Assembly: GCA_900319505.1 (NCBI GenBank) | Contig: ONOV01000091.1 | Span: forward strand, 1-5,595 | Origin: an uncultured Erysipelotrichaceae bacterium | GTDB lineage: Bacteria > Bacillota_I > Bacilli_A > Erysipelotrichales > Erysipelotrichaceae | Length of the DNA stretch: 5,595 bases | Direction: 5' to 3' | In this document: in pieces, positions 1-5,595 of the stretch | Layout: each line of letters begins with the position of its first letter | Position numbering within the stretch: the stretch's first letter is position 1 | The notes under the pieces: model-generated | Seen by the model: only the letters and a program-made list of their open reading frames with translations | Told to the model about the DNA's origin: nothing | The model's database searches: none | Made by a program: the position numbers and the translations under genes

Positions 1-62
1 AATCCAGAAGCTTTGGAACACTGATATGCGTGCTCATCAGCTTCTGGATTCTTTCTTTTTTC
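1..62 (+). terminator. Inverted repeat with T-rich run, probable terminator
   Basis: Bases 1-12 (AATCCAGAAGCT) and 39-50 (AGCTTCTGGATT) are perfect reverse complements with a 26-base loop. A run rich in T follows on the plus strand (CTTTCTTTTTTC, 51-62). Inside the loop GAT (23-25) can also pair with ATC (36-38). This order suits an intrinsic terminator of a plus-strand gene lying left of the window. The A-rich mirror image on the minus strand would let it serve rbfA transcripts too, if T residues follow beyond base 1, which cannot be seen. The loop is longer than typical and the stem may continue past the edge. An ATG at 37-35 on the minus strand opens 12 codons to the edge but has no ribosome binding site. 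Confidence 0.45.
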
Positions 63-114
63 AGCAGGATAGTTCAGGGTTTCTCCCCCTTACATTCTGG
101 AGAGCCCCGCGCAT

Positions 115-133
115 GGCAGGTACCGTTCCTGCC
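115..133 (-). other. GC-rich hairpin at the rbfA stop codon
   Basis: On the minus strand GGCAGG pairs perfectly with CCTGCC across a 7-base loop. The stem starts at the last base of the rbfA TAG. No U-run follows, so this is not a classic intrinsic terminator. It may protect the mRNA 3' end or be chance. Confidence 0.3.
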
Positions 134-483
134 TACTCTTCTTTGGAATGAATTTCTTCAATGATTTCATCAATCCGTCTGCCCTTTTCCTCTGTCTCAT
201 CTTTGACAAAGGTCAATTCAGGCGTTCTTCTGATATCAAGTCTCTGTGACAGTTCAGAACGAATGAAGCCCTTGGCCCGGTTCAGTGCCTTGAGGCCTGC
301 TTCAGCTCTTTCCTCTTTGCCTAAAAACTGGCAGTACACTTTGGCATAGCTGTGATCATTGGATACCCATACATCAGTAATTGTTACAAAACCTACCTTG
401 GGATCCTTCAGATCAAACTGTACGATATCAGATACGTCTTTACGAATAATGCTTTCCAGTCTCTTCTGTTTGATGGAAGACAT
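133..483 (-). CDS. rbfA: 30S ribosome-binding factor RbfA
   Basis: RbfA binds the 30S subunit late in assembly, near the 16S rRNA 3' end, and is also a cold-adaptation factor. The 116-residue product has normal length and a single type II KH fold. It opens with the usual basic helix (QKRLESIIRKDVSDIV, 6-21), followed by the strand VGFVTITDVWVS (30-41). The Ala-x-Gly kink is present (AKG, 70-72), followed by RSELSQRLDIRRTPEL (75-90) and the terminal FVKDETEEKGRRIDEII (92-108). It is the last complete gene in the window. It ends with TAG, and a short GC-rich hairpin begins within the stop codon. Confidence 0.96.
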   Translation of the reverse strand: MSSIKQKRLESIIRKDVSDIVQFDLKDPKVGFVTITDVWVSNDHSYAKVYCQFLGKEERAEAGLKALNRAKGFIRSELSQRLDIRRTPELTFVKDETEEKGRRIDEIIEEIHSKEE

Positions 484-486
484 ACC

Positions 487-2358
487 TTACTCCACAGGCA
501 CCTGTTCCTGCTCGAAAGCTTCAATGGTATCGCCGACCTTGATATCGTTGTAATTCTCAATGGTCAGGCCGCACTCATAGCCGCTGACAACTTCTTTGGC
601 ATCATCCTTGAAACGCTTGAGTGAACCAAGCTTTCCAGTATAGACGACAATACCTTCACGGATCAATCTGACACCGCATCCGCTGGTCAGCTTGCCGTCT
701 GTCACCATACAGCCGCCGATGGTACCGACCTTGGATACTTTGTAAGTCTGACGTACTTCAGCCTGGCCAATGACAACTTCTTCATATACCGGCTCAAGCA
801 TGCCTTTCATGGCGTTTTCCATTTCCTCAGTGGCCTTGTAAATAATGTTATGAAGACGGATCTCAACTCCGGCTTCTTCAGCCTTCTTACGGATGTTTGC
901 ATCCGGTCTGACATTGAAACCGATAATCATGGCATGGGACGCATCCGCCAGCATGATATCACTCTCGGAAATAGCACCGGCTGTACTGTGGATGACGTTG
1001 ACACGTACACCCTTGACATCGAGCTTTTCAAGAGAGCTCTTCACTGCTTCAGCAGAACCCTGTACATCAGCCTTGACAATGACCGGAATCTCCTTGATTT
1101 CACCGGAATCAATCTGGCTGGCCAGATCTTCCAGGCTCATGGAGCTGGTCTTTCTGCGGTCAGCTTCAATCTTTCTTCTTCTGCGTCTTTCCGCTGTTGC
1201 TCTGGCTTCCTTCTCATCTTCATAGGAACGGAACAGATCACCTGCTTCCGGTACATCGTTGAGACCGATGACCTCAACCGGGCATGCCGGTCCGGCACTC
1301 TTTACATCATGACCGTTTTCATCCGTCATTCTTCTGATCTTGCCAAAGCAAGTACCGACAACAACCGGATCGCCATGATGCAGTGTACCGTTCTGTACAA
1401 GCAGTGTAGCTACCGGACCTCTGCCCTTATCGAGCTTTGCCTCAATGACAGTACCGCTGGCAATCTGATGCGGGTTGGCTTTGAGTTCCTTGACATCCGC
1501 CACGGTAAGAATTGTCTCCAGAAGATCATCGATACCCATACCGGACTTGGCACTGGTCGGTACGAAGATCGTATCGCCTCCCCATTCTTCCGGCATGACA
1601 TCATGATCTGCCATTTCCTGCTTGACGCGGTCCGGATTGGCGTTAGGCTTATCCATCTTGTTTACCGCAACAATAATCGGAACATCCGCTGCCTTGGCGT
1701 GGTCAATGGCTTCCAGGGTCTGCGGCATGACACCATCATCCGCCGCAACAACAATAACGGCGATATCCGTTACCTTGGCACCTCTTGCACGCATGGCTGT
1801 AAATGCTTCATGGCCCGGGGTATCGAGGAATGTGATCTTGCGGCCGTTGATCTCAACCTGATAGGCACCAATGGCCTGGGTAATGCCGCCGGCTTCACCC
1901 AGTGCTACTTTACTGGATCTGATCTTATCCAGCAGAGTCGTCTTGCCATGGTCGACATGGCCCATGATGGTAACGATCGGAGGACGCTCTTCCAGTTCAT
2001 CCGGATTCATATCCATCTCTACTTCCAGGGAATCCTCTTCTCTTTCCTTGACCTTATTGGCTTCAATATCGTAGTCCATACAGATGAGCTCAACTGTCTC
2101 ATCATCCAGCGGAGAATTGATGGTAACCATCTTGCCGTCCATGAACAGCTTCTTGATGATATCAGAAGCCTGGCGGCCGCATTTCTCGGCCAGTTCGCCT
2201 ACGGTAATGCCGTCGGTATATGTTATTTCATGAATATCCGGTACAGACTGACGTCCCTGATGGCCGTTTTCTTTCTCATTTCTGAAGCTATGACCGGTAT
2301 TGGGACGGCGTGAATTCTGCTTCCGTTTATTCGCTGCTGGTTTTTTCTTCTTCTGCAT
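487..2358 (-). CDS. infB: Translation initiation factor IF-2
   Basis: IF2 is the GTPase that brings fMet-tRNA to the 30S subunit and promotes 50S joining. The 623-residue protein has all G motifs: GHVDHGKT (133-140, P-loop), the G2 region around [10 protein letters not shown] (157-166), DTPGH (179-183), NKMD (233-236) and SAK (269-271). Domain order is a basic, low-complexity N-terminus (1-40), one IF2N domain (about 46-96), a short acidic linker, the G domain (about 125-290), domain II (about 295-385), domain III (about 423-510) and the C-terminal fMet-tRNA-binding domain (about 525-615, with [11 protein letters not shown] at 545-555). It is shorter than the B. subtilis protein (about 716), and the loss is in the variable N-terminal region. 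It stops 3 nt before rbfA. Confidence 0.97.
   Translation of the reverse strand: MQKKKKPAANKRKQNSRRPNTGHSFRNEKENGHQGRQSVPDIHEITYTDGITVGELAEKCGRQASDIIKKLFMDGKMVTINSPLDDETVELICMDYDIEANKVKEREEDSLEVEMDMNPDELEERPPIVTIMGHVDHGKTTLLDKIRSSKVALGEAGGITQAIGAYQVEINGRKITFLDTPGHEAFTAMRARGAKVTDIAVIVVAADDGVMPQTLEAIDHAKAADVPIIVAVNKMDKPNANPDRVKQEMADHDVMPEEWGGDTIFVPTSAKSGMGIDDLLETILTVADVKELKANPHQIASGTVIEAKLDKGRGPVATLLVQNGTLHHGDPVVVGTCFGKIRRMTDENGHDVKSAGPACPVEVIGLNDVPEAGDLFRSYEDEKEARATAERRRRRKIEADRRKTSSMSLEDLASQIDSGEIKEIPVIVKADVQGSAEAVKSSLEKLDVKGVRVNVIHSTAGAISESDIMLADASHAMIIGFNVRPDANIRKKAEEAGVEIRLHNIIYKATEEMENAMKGMLEPVYEEVVIGQAEVRQTYKVSKVGTIGGCMVTDGKLTSGCGVRLIREGIVVYTGKLGSLKRFKDDAKEVVSGYECGLTIENYNDIKVGDTIEAFEQEQVPVE
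490..493 (-). promoter_or_regulatory. Ribosome binding site of rbfA inside the infB end
   Basis: GGAG is formed by the last sense codons of infB and lies 6 bases before the rbfA ATG at 483-481, with the infB TAA between them. This arrangement supports translational coupling of rbfA to infB. Confidence 0.65.
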
Positions 2359-2363
2359 TTTAT

Positions 2364-2371
2364 CCCTCCTT
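2364..2371 (-). promoter_or_regulatory. Strong ribosome binding site of infB
   Basis: AAGGAGGG on the minus strand lies 5 bases before the infB ATG at 2358-2356. It is the most complete Shine-Dalgarno sequence in the window and fixes the IF2 start. It suits a gene that is separated from its upstream neighbour and cannot rely on coupling. Confidence 0.8.
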
Positions 2372-2376
2372 CTTCT

Positions 2377-2394
2377 CAGAAAGCTTTCTTTCTG
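2377..2394 (-). promoter_or_regulatory. Small hairpin ahead of infB
   Basis: On the minus strand CAGAAAG pairs perfectly with CTTTCTG across an AAAG loop, giving a 7-bp, A/T-rich stem. It ends 5 bases before the infB ribosome binding site. No U-run follows, so it is not a terminator. It could mark an mRNA processing site or influence infB translation; this is inference only. Confidence 0.4.
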
Positions 2395-2441
2395 TAATGC
2401 AATCTTTGCCTGGCATCCCTTCTTTCTAGTGTTAAGCAGTG

Positions 2442-2696
2442 TCAGATCGCTTTCAGTATTTCATCGTAGAACGAATCAGGTATATCTACGCCTAATGCTT
2501 TTTTCAAAGCGCCGTTTTTCTTCGCCAGGGCAACGGCTTCCGAGTCTTTCTTGAGATAGGCGCCATGTCCATTGGCACGGCCGGAAAGATCCACCATGAG
2601 TCTGCCTTCCGGGGTTCTCACAATTCTGAGCAGTTCCTTCTTCGGCAGAGACTCGCCTGTTGCCACACAGCGGCGCATCGGTATCTTACGCGGCAT
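2442..2696 (-). CDS. rnpM: RNA-binding protein RnpM (YlxR family, DUF448)
   Basis: YlxR-family proteins are small basic RNA-binding proteins. The family was renamed RnpM after it was shown to bind the RNase P RNA and modulate RNase P. From the ATG at 2696 the product has 84 residues, normal for the family. The signature is clear: PMRRC near the N-terminus (6-10), then KKELLRIV (19-26), then NGHGAYL (42-48). The last motif is usually N-G-R-G-A-Y, so His44 replaces the common Arg. The C-terminus ends in a short helix. The ATG overlaps the nusA TGA by one base (TGATG), implying translational coupling to nusA. An in-frame TTG one codon earlier is less likely. The next gene is infB, 83 nt away, with no ylxQ between. 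Confidence 0.93.
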   Translation of the reverse strand: MPRKIPMRRCVATGESLPKKELLRIVRTPEGRLMVDLSGRANGHGAYLKKDSEAVALAKKNGALKKALGVDIPDSFYDEILKAI

Positions 2697-4981
2697 CAAT
2701 TGTCCTCATCGTCGTAGTATTCATCATAATCTTCTTCATCATCGATGTCTTCATCAATGCCCAGATCATGATCTTCTTCCGCCTGACGTTCTGCTTCAAT
2801 TTCAGCCAGTTCCTCATCGGTGTACAGCGGCTTGGCAGCAGCGGCACTGGAAGACATCTTTGCCTTGATCTGCTTCTCCAGCTCCTTGTTGTCTACCTTG
2901 TAGTTATCCTCATCGGACTTCTTTCTTCTGTGCTTTGTTCTGAAGTCATTCTTCTTGCCCGCATTGTTGTCAGTGAGCTTTTCGAACTTGGATACGTAAG
3001 TGTTCTTTTCCGCCATCTCTTCCAGATCGGCATGTTTTCTGCGCCCGGCGGCCGGCTTTGTTTCTGTCTTTTCCATAACAGGTTCAGTTTCGGTTTCTTC
3101 TATCTCCTTATCTTCTGCGGAAGGTTCTTCTTCTGTCGTTTCTACCTCAGTTTCTTCCTTGTTTTCAGCAGCTGTTTCTTCCCCTTCAGCTGTTTCTTCT
3201 TCCTTTACTTCTTCGCTTACAGCAGAAGCGGCCTGTTCTTCGGCTTTTTCTTCCGTCTCTTCCGGTTCCTCTTCCATGGTCATATCATTGATGACCTTCT
3301 CACTGACAGCGTCCTGCATTTCTTCCGGAATGAAGCCGTCTTCTTCATACTCGACCTTTTCAGCCTTCTGATCAATGGCTTCAAAAGCAGCTCTTCTGCT
3401 TTCTTCTTCCCTCTTGGCTTTCTTTTCGCTTTCTTCCTTATGACGTGCTTCAGCCTTGGCCATGGCTTCTTCATGCTGCTGTGCAGCCTTTGCTTCCAGC
3501 TCGGCATAGTCATAGCCAGCTTCTTCCAGTTCCTCACGGGTCTTGATATCGATGCTCTTGCCGGTCAGCTTGACCGCCAGTCTGACATTCTTGCCCTTCT
3601 TGCCGATGGCAAGAGAGAGCTGCTTGTCATCCACAACAACAATCAGATCCTTATGCTTCTCTGCTTCTTCGCCTTCCTCAGCATCATCCATGCGGATGAC
3701 CATCTGTACTTCAGCCGGAGCCAGGGCATTTCTGACCAGATCATTGATATCATCACTGTACTGGAAGATATCAATCTTCTCACCATGCAGTTCGCTGATA
3801 ACATTCTGCACACGCTGACCTCTCGGTCCGATACATGCACCTACCGGCTCTACTTCCGGATTATTGGAGAGCACGGCCATCTTTGTTCTTTCACCGGCTT
3901 CTCTTGCGATCTTCTTGATTTCAACCGTACCATTGTAGATTTCCGGCACTTCCTTCTCAAACAGTCTTCTTACCAGATCCGCATCTGCCCGGGATACTGT
4001 AACCTGAGAATTCTTGCCGGACTTTTCAACATCCGTAATCACAACCCGCAGCTGCTGGCCTTCTTCATAGGTCTCCAGCGGACTCTGTTCCTTGGCCGGC
4101 ATGGAAGCGATCGTCTTGCCGAGATTAACTAATACATAGCGGTCATGCACGGCTTCCACAACACCGAGTACCATTTCATGTTTCTTATCAATGTACTCTT
4201 TGTAAACAGCTTCCTTGGCAGCTTCTCTGATCTTCTGGTTGAAGACAGTCTTGGCCTGGTTGGCTTCCTGCCAATCCATGGCTGCTACATCCTCATCCAC
4301 CAGCTTTTCAATCGTATCGCCGATCTTTGCATCCGGATCTGTCTCATGCGCTGTTTCAAGATCAACTTCCAGCTCATCATCTTCCACATCTTCAACGACA
4401 GTGTATCTCTGATACAGATCCAGCTTGCCATGTTTTTCATCAATTCTGACACTGACATCCGGATCTACCATGCCCTTGACGGAATGATCTTTCTTATACG
4501 CTGTAGCTAAGGCAGCACATAAAGCTTCCTTAGCCATATCCAGAGATACATTGTACTGTTCGCTGACGCCCTGCAGAGCCCGCATCATGCTGGCATAGCG
4601 GATGCGGTTCATATAGCCTCTTGTATAAGGGCTGTCTTCACTCCAGTCCAGATCCTGTTCGGTCAGATCCAGCGGCACTTCTACCGTTTCACCAGCGCTG
4701 ACATAGCGGGAAATCTTCTGGGCATCCGCCAGGCTCTTTTCCACTTCATCATCTCTGGCTTCCTTGACTACATTATACATTCTGTACAGCTTGTAGTGAG
4801 TGCTTCTGCCATCTTTACGGGCCGCAATCAGCGGTGCCTTATGACCGGGTTTCTTATGTTCCCTGGCATATTCCGTAATCATTGTGTCCTTGAGCATTTC
4901 TCTTGCCTGATCTGCGCTCATGTCAAGCTGCTGGGCAAGTGAAATCATCTTTTTTACTACATCATTGCGTTTCAAAGCCAT
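2696..4981 (-). CDS. nusA: NusA with duplicated N-terminal domain and long acidic tail
   Basis: NusA binds RNA polymerase and nascent RNA and modulates pausing, intrinsic termination and antitermination. This protein has 761 residues, against about 370 in B. subtilis. The canonical core is complete: an N-terminal polymerase-binding domain (134-257), an S1 domain (about 265-335), KH1 (about 345-423, GPRG loop at 385-388) and KH2 (about 445-482, GKKG loop at 460-463). Ahead of the core, residues 10-133 form a second, divergent copy of the N-terminal domain. It aligns to 134-257 without gaps at an offset of 124. After KH2 come a charged helical stretch (484-545), a Glu-rich region (545-640), a basic patch (about 645-690, RRK and HRRKK) and a very acidic end (740-761). 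The ATG is supported by AAGGAGAT just upstream. The TGA overlaps the rnpM ATG. The identity is certain; the roles of the extra domain and tail are unknown. Confidence 0.97.
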   Translation of the reverse strand: MALKRNDVVKKMISLAQQLDMSADQAREMLKDTMITEYAREHKKPGHKAPLIAARKDGRSTHYKLYRMYNVVKEARDDEVEKSLADAQKISRYVSAGETVEVPLDLTEQDLDWSEDSPYTRGYMNRIRYASMMRALQGVSEQYNVSLDMAKEALCAALATAYKKDHSVKGMVDPDVSVRIDEKHGKLDLYQRYTVVEDVEDDELEVDLETAHETDPDAKIGDTIEKLVDEDVAAMDWQEANQAKTVFNQKIREAAKEAVYKEYIDKKHEMVLGVVEAVHDRYVLVNLGKTIASMPAKEQSPLETYEEGQQLRVVITDVEKSGKNSQVTVSRADADLVRRLFEKEVPEIYNGTVEIKKIAREAGERTKMAVLSNNPEVEPVGACIGPRGQRVQNVISELHGEKIDIFQYSDDINDLVRNALAPAEVQMVIRMDDAEEGEEAEKHKDLIVVVDDKQLSLAIGKKGKNVRLAVKLTGKSIDIKTREELEEAGYDYAELEAKAAQQHEEAMAKAEARHKEESEKKAKREEESRRAAFEAIDQKAEKVEYEEDGFIPEEMQDAVSEKVINDMTMEEEPEETEEKAEEQAASAVSEEVKEEETAEGEETAAENKEETEVETTEEEPSAEDKEIEETETEPVMEKTETKPAAGRRKHADLEEMAEKNTYVSKFEKLTDNNAGKKNDFRTKHRRKKSDEDNYKVDNKELEKQIKAKMSSSAAAAKPLYTDEELAEIEAERQAEEDHDLGIDEDIDDEEDYDEYYDDEDN
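2704..2707 (-). promoter_or_regulatory. Ribosome binding site deciding the rnpM start
   Basis: GAGG on the minus strand, inside the last codons of nusA, lies 7 bases before the ATG at 2696-2694 and only 4 before the in-frame TTG at 2699-2697. Spacing and codon preference both favour the ATG. Confidence 0.6.
4211..4582 (-). repeat. Canonical NusA N-terminal domain, copy 2 of the tandem pair
   Basis: This encodes NusA residues 134-257. It opens with the helix seen in ordinary NusA (AKEALCAALATAYKK, 150-164). It ends in the long connecting helix (IREAAKEAVYKEYIDKK, 251-267) that leads into S1, matching the standard architecture. It is the presumed contact for the polymerase beta-flap tip. Confidence 0.85.
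4583..4954 (-). repeat. Extra NusA N-terminal domain, copy 1 of a tandem pair
   Basis: This stretch encodes NusA residues 10-133. Shared landmarks with copy 2 at a constant offset of 124 are: LY at 65-66 and 189-190, YxVV at 69-72 and 193-196, DDE at 77-79 and 201-203, G-x-T at 97-99 and 221-223, DW at 112-113 and 236-237, and I-R-x-A at 127-130 and 251-254. A hand count gives 34 identities over 118 ungapped positions (residues 13-130), about 29 percent. Copy 2 is the one joined to the S1 domain in the usual way, so copy 1 is the additional, more divergent one. Confidence 0.85.
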
Positions 4982-4989
4982 TCTTCTGT

Positions 4990-4997
4990 ATCTCCTT
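4990..4997 (-). promoter_or_regulatory. Ribosome binding site of nusA overlapping the rimP stop
   Basis: AAGGAGAT on the minus strand shares its first two bases with the rimP TAA. The GGAG core lies 10 bases before the nusA ATG at 4981-4979. The overlap suggests that ribosomes finishing rimP help load nusA. Confidence 0.7.
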
Positions 4998-5457
4998 ATA
5001 TCTTTACAGCCAAACGTATGAACTGAATATTATCCTTTGTGAAAGTCAGTTTCCGCATCGCTGCCTTATCCCGGTAAGCCAGGGTAATCACGCCATCCTC
5101 AGCGGATTCAATCTCACCTGTCACTTCATTCATCTTCTTCACCGGTTCATTGAATCTGACAAACACATAGCTGCCAGTCATATGATCGAGTTCATTGAGA
5201 TCTCTGATCTCTCTTTCTGCGCCCGGGGAACATACTTCCAGCGTATATTCACCCTGTACCGGATCTTTCTGATCCAGAATTTCAGAAATCTTCTCACTGA
5301 CTTCAGCACACGTATCCAGGTCCATGGATCCATCTTTCTTCATGATGGAAATCTGCAGTGTATGTTCATTGCGGATCCAGTTAATTTCATAAAGAAGGAC
5401 ATCCTCTGCGTCCAGTACCGGCTGTATCAGCTCCCGTACGGTATCAACAATTTCCAT
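4996..5457 (-). CDS. rimP: Ribosome maturation factor RimP
   Basis: RimP is a cytoplasmic factor that binds the free 30S subunit and helps assemble its head region. The 153-residue product has normal family length. It has the alpha/beta N-terminal domain (about residues 1-80) ending in the family signature YTLEVCSPG (71-79), usually seen as L-E-V-S-S-P-G, with Cys here in place of the first Ser. The SH3-like C-terminal domain follows (about 85-153). The ATG at 5457 was chosen because GGAGG precedes it and the protein then opens with the usual first helix. A start 30 codons upstream would put promoter and leader sequence into the protein. It is the first gene of the operon, and its TAA overlaps the nusA ribosome binding site, 14 nt before nusA. 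Confidence 0.95.
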   Translation of the reverse strand: MEIVDTVRELIQPVLDAEDVLLYEINWIRNEHTLQISIMKKDGSMDLDTCAEVSEKISEILDQKDPVQGEYTLEVCSPGAEREIRDLNELDHMTGSYVFVRFNEPVKKMNEVTGEIESAEDGVITLAYRDKAAMRKLTFTKDNIQFIRLAVKI

Positions 5458-5461
5458 TCTA

Positions 5462-5466
5462 CCTCC
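5462..5466 (-). promoter_or_regulatory. Ribosome binding site deciding the rimP start
   Basis: GGAGG on the minus strand lies 4 bases before the ATG at 5457-5455. The same reading frame stays open upstream to an ATG at 5547-5545, but that ATG lies between the promoter's -35 box and the upstream stop. A transcript from the predicted promoter would not contain it. This site therefore fixes the shorter, 153-residue RimP. Confidence 0.75.
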
Positions 5467-5478
5467 AAACAGCAATGA

Positions 5479-5498
5479 AGGAGTGCTTTCGCACTCCT
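5479..5498 (-). promoter_or_regulatory. Leader hairpin upstream of rimP, candidate attenuator
   Basis: On the minus strand AGGAGTGC pairs perfectly with GCACTCCT across a GAAA loop, giving an 8-bp stem with a stable GNRA tetraloop. It lies between the predicted transcription start and the rimP ribosome binding site. The RNA after the stem is U-enriched but interrupted (TTCATTGCTGTTT), so it resembles a weak intrinsic terminator more than a strong one. In Bacillus subtilis NusA is reported to be autoregulated by termination in its operon leader, and weak terminators of this kind are the ones that need NusA. The regulatory role here is inferred. The hairpin could also end transcripts from the upstream gene or simply stabilise the mRNA 5' end. 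Confidence 0.55.
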
Positions 5499-5514
5499 CA
5501 TCTGGTTCATCTAG

Positions 5515-5543
5515 ATGATATCTTACAAATAACGCTATTTCAA
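5515..5543 (-). promoter_or_regulatory. Sigma-A-type promoter of the rimP-nusA operon
   Basis: On the minus strand TTGAAA (5543-5538) is followed after exactly 17 bases by TATCAT (5520-5515). Each hexamer matches its consensus at five of six positions and the spacing is optimal. Transcription should start about 7 bases past the -10 box, near 5508, giving a leader of about 50 nt before the rimP ATG. The -35 box starts 4 bases after the stop of the preceding open frame. Position and match agree with the main operon promoter. There is no experimental support and no TGn extension. Confidence 0.7.
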
Positions 5544-5547
5544 GCAT

Positions 5548-5595
5548 TTATCCGACATTTTCATCATTTCCGTACAGGCGGGCAGCTTCAACGGC
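5548..5595 (-). CDS. 3' end of an unidentified upstream gene (partial)
   Basis: Reading leftward from the window edge, one frame gives 15 residues (AVEAARLYGNDENVG) and then TAA at 5550-5548. The composition looks like a helical protein end, but the piece is too short to name. PolC often precedes rimP in Bacillota, yet this end does not resemble the PolC C-termini I know. A second minus-strand frame is also open here and ends at a TAG near 5538, so the frame choice is an inference. It rests on the stop lying just ahead of the rimP promoter. No terminator is visible between this stop and that promoter, so upstream transcripts may read into the rimP operon. Confidence 0.45.
   Translation of the reverse strand, partial: AVEAARLYGNDENVG

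Larger units (their letters stand above)
2359..2441 (-). other. rnpM-infB spacer at the usual ylxQ position
   Basis: This 83-nt spacer is the only sizeable gap within the operon. In many Bacillota ylxQ, encoding an L7Ae-like protein of about 100 residues, sits here. The space is too short for it and no ylxQ-like peptide is seen. The spacer holds a 7-bp hairpin and the strong infB ribosome binding site. It also contains an 18-codon open frame (ATG at 2416-2414, TAA at 2362-2360) with no well-spaced ribosome binding site, which I do not call as a gene. Confidence 0.7.

Noticed and set aside
1..37. Start of a further minus-strand gene (ATG at 37-35, 12 codons to the edge)
   Set aside because: No ribosome binding site precedes it, it sits in the loop and arm of the inverted repeat, and the peptide does not look like the start of TruB, the usual next gene.
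850..2313. 487-codon open frame on the plus strand opposite infB
   Set aside because: It lies wholly inside infB, which has complete IF2 motifs. Its translation resembles no known family and has the uneven composition of an antisense shadow.
2697..2699. TTG start for rnpM
   Set aside because: An ATG directly follows with better spacing to GAGG and the common TGATG overlap with nusA.
3000..3371. Ser-rich plus-strand open frame of 123 codons
   Set aside because: It is a shadow of the Glu/Thr-rich repetitive part of the NusA tail, with no ribosome binding site or family resemblance.
2660..4132. 490-codon open frame on the plus strand opposite nusA, rich in Phe and Leu and looking like a membrane protein
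   Set aside because: Its Phe/Leu/Ser richness is the antisense image of the Glu- and Lys-rich NusA tail (GAA and GAG read as TTC and CTC). It has no family features of its own.
5458..5547. 30-codon N-terminal extension of RimP from an ATG at 5547
   Set aside because: This ATG lies next to the -35 box, upstream of the predicted transcript start. The extension encodes the promoter and hairpin region, while a good ribosome binding site precedes the ATG at 5457.
1..5595. CRISPR arrays, insertion sequences, tRNA or rRNA genes
   Set aside because: No spaced direct repeats, transposase, terminal inverted repeats or recognisable RNA gene sequence were seen. The region is a continuous housekeeping operon.

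Overview
The window is a compact housekeeping operon read entirely from the minus strand, so genes run from right to left. In transcription order it holds the 3' end of an unidentified upstream gene (5595-5548), then rimP, nusA, rnpM (ylxR), infB and rbfA, followed by 132 bases of non-coding sequence at the left edge. This is the conserved rimP-nusA-ylxR-(ylxQ)-infB-rbfA cluster of Bacillota. Base composition is moderate by eye. Stops are TAA, TAG and TGA, and TGA ends two genes, so the code is the standard bacterial one and not the Mollicutes code. The short IF2, the missing ylxQ and the overall protein character suggest a gut or oral Bacillota, possibly of class Erysipelotrichia. That placement is an impression and was not tested.

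The right end carries a good sigma-A-type promoter (TTGAAA, 17 bp, TATCAT) just after the upstream gene's stop. A leader of about 50 nt follows, with an 8-bp GAAA-capped hairpin ahead of the rimP ribosome binding site. Genes are packed tightly: 14 nt between rimP and nusA, a 1-base TGATG overlap between nusA and rnpM, and 3 nt between infB and rbfA. The one loose joint is the 83-nt gap between rnpM and infB, where many relatives carry ylxQ.

The products act together in transcription and ribosome biogenesis. RimP and RbfA mature the 30S subunit, NusA controls pausing and termination, RnpM is an RNA-binding protein linked to RNase P, and IF2 delivers initiator tRNA.

The most unusual content is NusA itself. 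At 761 residues it is about twice the length of the Bacillus protein. It carries two N-terminal RNA-polymerase-binding domains in tandem, in a gap-free register of exactly 124 residues, and a highly charged tail of about 280 residues that ends in a very acidic tip. The duplicated domain is the main candidate for an undescribed feature. The left end holds a 12-bp perfect inverted repeat followed by a T-rich run on the plus strand, probably a terminator.
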